Shown one piece after another: positions 7,047 through 9,340 of a stretch of 9,340 bases of DNA; the stretch's first letter is position 1; each line of letters starts with the position of its first letter. The notes below the pieces were generated by a model. The model worked only from the letters and a program-made list of their open reading frames with translations, was not told where the DNA came from and searched no databases. The position numbers were made by a program, and so were the translations under genes. Source of the DNA: CAVXAE01 sp044225565 (GTDB taxonomy: Bacteria; Pseudomonadota; Gammaproteobacteria; Steroidobacterales; Steroidobacteraceae); assembly GCA_044225565.1 (NCBI GenBank), contig JBGAIL010000179.1, forward strand, positions 1-9,340, read 5' to 3'.

Positions 7047-7743
7047 TCACCGCTCCGCCAGCTGGCAGGCACGGCGCAGCACCGACTTGAACATCGGAGC
7101 GGTGAGGCGCCGCGTCTGCGTGTTGTAGCGGCTGCAATGATACGAGTCGACGAGCTGGCGCGTCGCGTCGAGCCGGTGCTCGGCGGCGTGCGCGAACGGG
7201 AAGTCGGCGCGCTTCAGGTCGAGCGCCATGAGAACGGCTTCGTGTGCGATGCGGCCCAGCGCCACGATGACGCGCACCTGCTTCTTCGACTGCTCGAGCT
7301 CGACCCGCAGATAGCCGTTGCAGCGACGAATCTCGTCCGGCAGCGGCTTGTTCTGTGGCGGCAGGCATTTCACCGCGTTGCTGATGCGTGCGTTGCGCAG
7401 CTTCAGCGGATCGTCCGCGGAGACGGACACCGCGCGCGTCCCCAGCCCGAGCTCGTGCAGTGTCTCGTAGAGCAAGATGCCCGCGTGGTCGCCCGTGAAC
7501 GGCCGACCCGTCCGATTGGCGCCGTGCATGCCGGGAGCGAGGCCAACGATGAGGATTTCAGCCCTGGCATCGCCAAAGGGCGCGACCGGGCGCGACCAGT
7601 AGTCGGGGTATCGAGCATGCGTCTCCGCGAGGAAGCCGGCCAGGCGCGGGCAGAGCGTGCAGTCCTTGTCGTAAGCCACCTGAATGGCGGCCGCACCGCC
7701 CTGCCCTTTGCGCTTCGAACCTGAAGCCGAGCGCCTGCGTATT

Positions 7744-7751
<8 letters not shown>
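7047..7751 (-). CDS. Family 5 (type B) uracil-DNA glycosylase with Fe-S cluster
   Basis: This enzyme should remove uracil, and in this family often hypoxanthine or other deaminated bases, from DNA as the first step of base-excision repair. In 234 residues the family motif 1 is GLAPGMHGANRTGRPFTG at 70-87 and motif 2 is YHCSRYNTQTRRL at 204-216 with H205. Four cysteines (C31, C34, C129, C144; DCTLCPRL and KCLPP..RRC) match the Fe-S ligand set of family 4/5 glycosylases. The GLAPG motif without the acidic or polar residue of families 1 and 4 points to family 5 (UDGb). The ATG at 7751 overlaps the end of icd by 8 nt (ATGGATGATTGA) and has no clear Shine-Dalgarno sequence. The first 24 residues are basic and low in complexity, so a GTG start at residue 25 (VAYDKDCTLC) is possible. 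It ends flush against the uvrC start. The family is well supported, the exact N-terminus is not. Confidence 0.88.
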
Positions 7752-9072
<1,321 letters not shown>

Positions 9073-9081
9073 GTCTGGAGT

Positions 9082-9087
9082 CTCCTT
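9082..9087 (-). promoter_or_regulatory. Shine-Dalgarno sequence of icd
   Basis: AAGGAG on the minus strand, 9 nt before the ATG at 9072. It is the clearest ribosome site in the icd-pgsA cluster and fits icd being the first gene of that transcript. Confidence 0.7.
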
Positions 9088-9115
9088 CAGGTGCGCGCAT
9101 CCTACCGCAAATGCG

Positions 9116-9146
9116 AAAGGGGGCAGGCTCGCGCCTGCCCCCTTTT
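9116..9146 (-). terminator. Intrinsic terminator after aceA, possibly bidirectional
   Basis: A perfect 13-bp inverted repeat (AAAGGGGGCAGGC at 9116-9128, TCGC loop, GCCTGCCCCCTTT at 9133-9145) forms a very stable GC stem. On the minus strand, the direction of aceA, the stem ends in three T; on the plus strand it ends in four T. It lies 28 nt after the aceA stop and 43 nt before the icd start, so it should end the aceA transcript. The short T tract makes full efficiency uncertain. Confidence 0.8.
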
Positions 9147-9173
9147 CGGGCCGACTCCGTCCGGAGCGAGCAC

Positions 9174-9340
9174 TCAGCTCTTGATGAACTGGGCCTCTTC
9201 CGTGGATCCCTTGAGCGCGGACAGCGAAGAGGTGCCGGCGGTGACCGTCGAGGTGACGTCGTCGAAGTATCCCGCCCCCACTTCGCGCTGGTGCTTGGTG
9301 GCAGTGTAGCCGATGCCTTCCGCGCCGAACTCTTCCTGCT
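9174..9340 (-). CDS. aceA: Isocitrate lyase, C-terminal end (partial)
   Basis: Isocitrate lyase splits isocitrate into glyoxylate and succinate, the first step of the glyoxylate shunt that allows growth on acetate or fatty acids. Only the last 54 residues are in the window; the gene continues beyond 9340. The visible part contains YTATKHQREVGAGYFDD, followed by TSSLSALKGSTEEAQF, which matches the C-terminal pattern of AceA (KHQxEVGTGYFD, GTSSxxALxGSTEExQF). Three extra residues (IKS) follow the usual QF end. The catalytic KKCGH loop lies outside the window. The stop is TGA at 9176-9174, followed by the hairpin terminator and then icd. Confidence 0.92.
   Translation of the reverse strand, partial: QEEFGAEGIGYTATKHQREVGAGYFDDVTSTVTAGTSSLSALKGSTEEAQFIKS

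Noticed and set aside
7578..7597. Tandem 10-bp repeat GGGCGCGACC x2 inside the glycosylase gene
   Set aside because: Only two copies, within coding sequence, and explained by GC-rich codons of an ordinary segment; no sign of a functional repeat.
5484..7724. Plus-strand open frame of 746 codons opposite uvrC and the glycosylase gene
   Set aside because: It is antisense to two well-recognised genes. The predicted protein is rich in Arg/His/Leu/Val/Ala without any recognisable domain. Long antisense frames are normal in GC-rich genes because stop codons are scarce there.

Overview
The window is a high-GC, densely coding stretch of a proteobacterial chromosome in which every supported gene lies on the minus strand, so transcription runs from 9340 towards 1. 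The best guess is a gammaproteobacterium. The order uvrC - pgsA - tRNA-Gly(GCC) is the same as in Escherichia coli, the tRNA is nearly identical to the enterobacterial one, and the isocitrate dehydrogenase keeps E. coli residue numbering up to about residue 395. The genus cannot be read from this sequence; a high-GC lineage such as the Xanthomonadales/Nevskiales/Steroidobacter group is only an inference.

Layout in transcription order: (1) 9340-9174, the 3' end of aceA (isocitrate lyase), closed by a 13-bp perfect hairpin terminator at 9116-9146. (2) 9072-4618, a tight cluster of icd (NADP-type isocitrate dehydrogenase), a family-5 uracil-DNA glycosylase, uvrC and pgsA. The junctions are an 8-nt overlap, a 0-nt gap and an 8-nt gap, so these four are probably one transcript that mixes a TCA-cycle enzyme, base-excision repair, nucleotide-excision repair and phospholipid synthesis. 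(3) 4543-4468, a tRNA-Gly(GCC) gene with encoded CCA and its own strong sigma-70 promoter with a GC-rich discriminator. (4) 4255-51, a complete cell-surface signalling module: a FecI-type ECF sigma factor, a FecR-type transmembrane anti-sigma/sensor and a TonB-dependent receptor with the N-terminal STN signalling domain. (5) 51-1, the first 17 codons of a further exported protein whose ATG overlaps the receptor stop codon (TAATG).

How they work together: aceA and icd are the two enzymes that compete for isocitrate, sitting side by side but separated by a terminator. The glycosylase and UvrC both carry four-cysteine sets expected to hold Fe-S clusters. The Fec-like module should sense an external ligand, probably a ferric siderophore or another iron chelate, when the receptor binds it. 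The signal would pass from the STN domain to the periplasmic part of the FecR-like protein and release the sigma factor to transcribe the receptor. The ligand cannot be told from the sequence.

I do not see a radically new system. The points most worth following are substitutions in the coenzyme-specificity pocket and a C-terminal insertion in the isocitrate dehydrogenase, the repair/metabolism gene overlap, the Fec module placed directly behind the tRNA with no terminator between, and the translationally coupled unknown gene after the receptor. There are no insertion sequences, CRISPR arrays, rRNA genes or riboswitches that I can support, and no gene-free stretch longer than about 212 bases.
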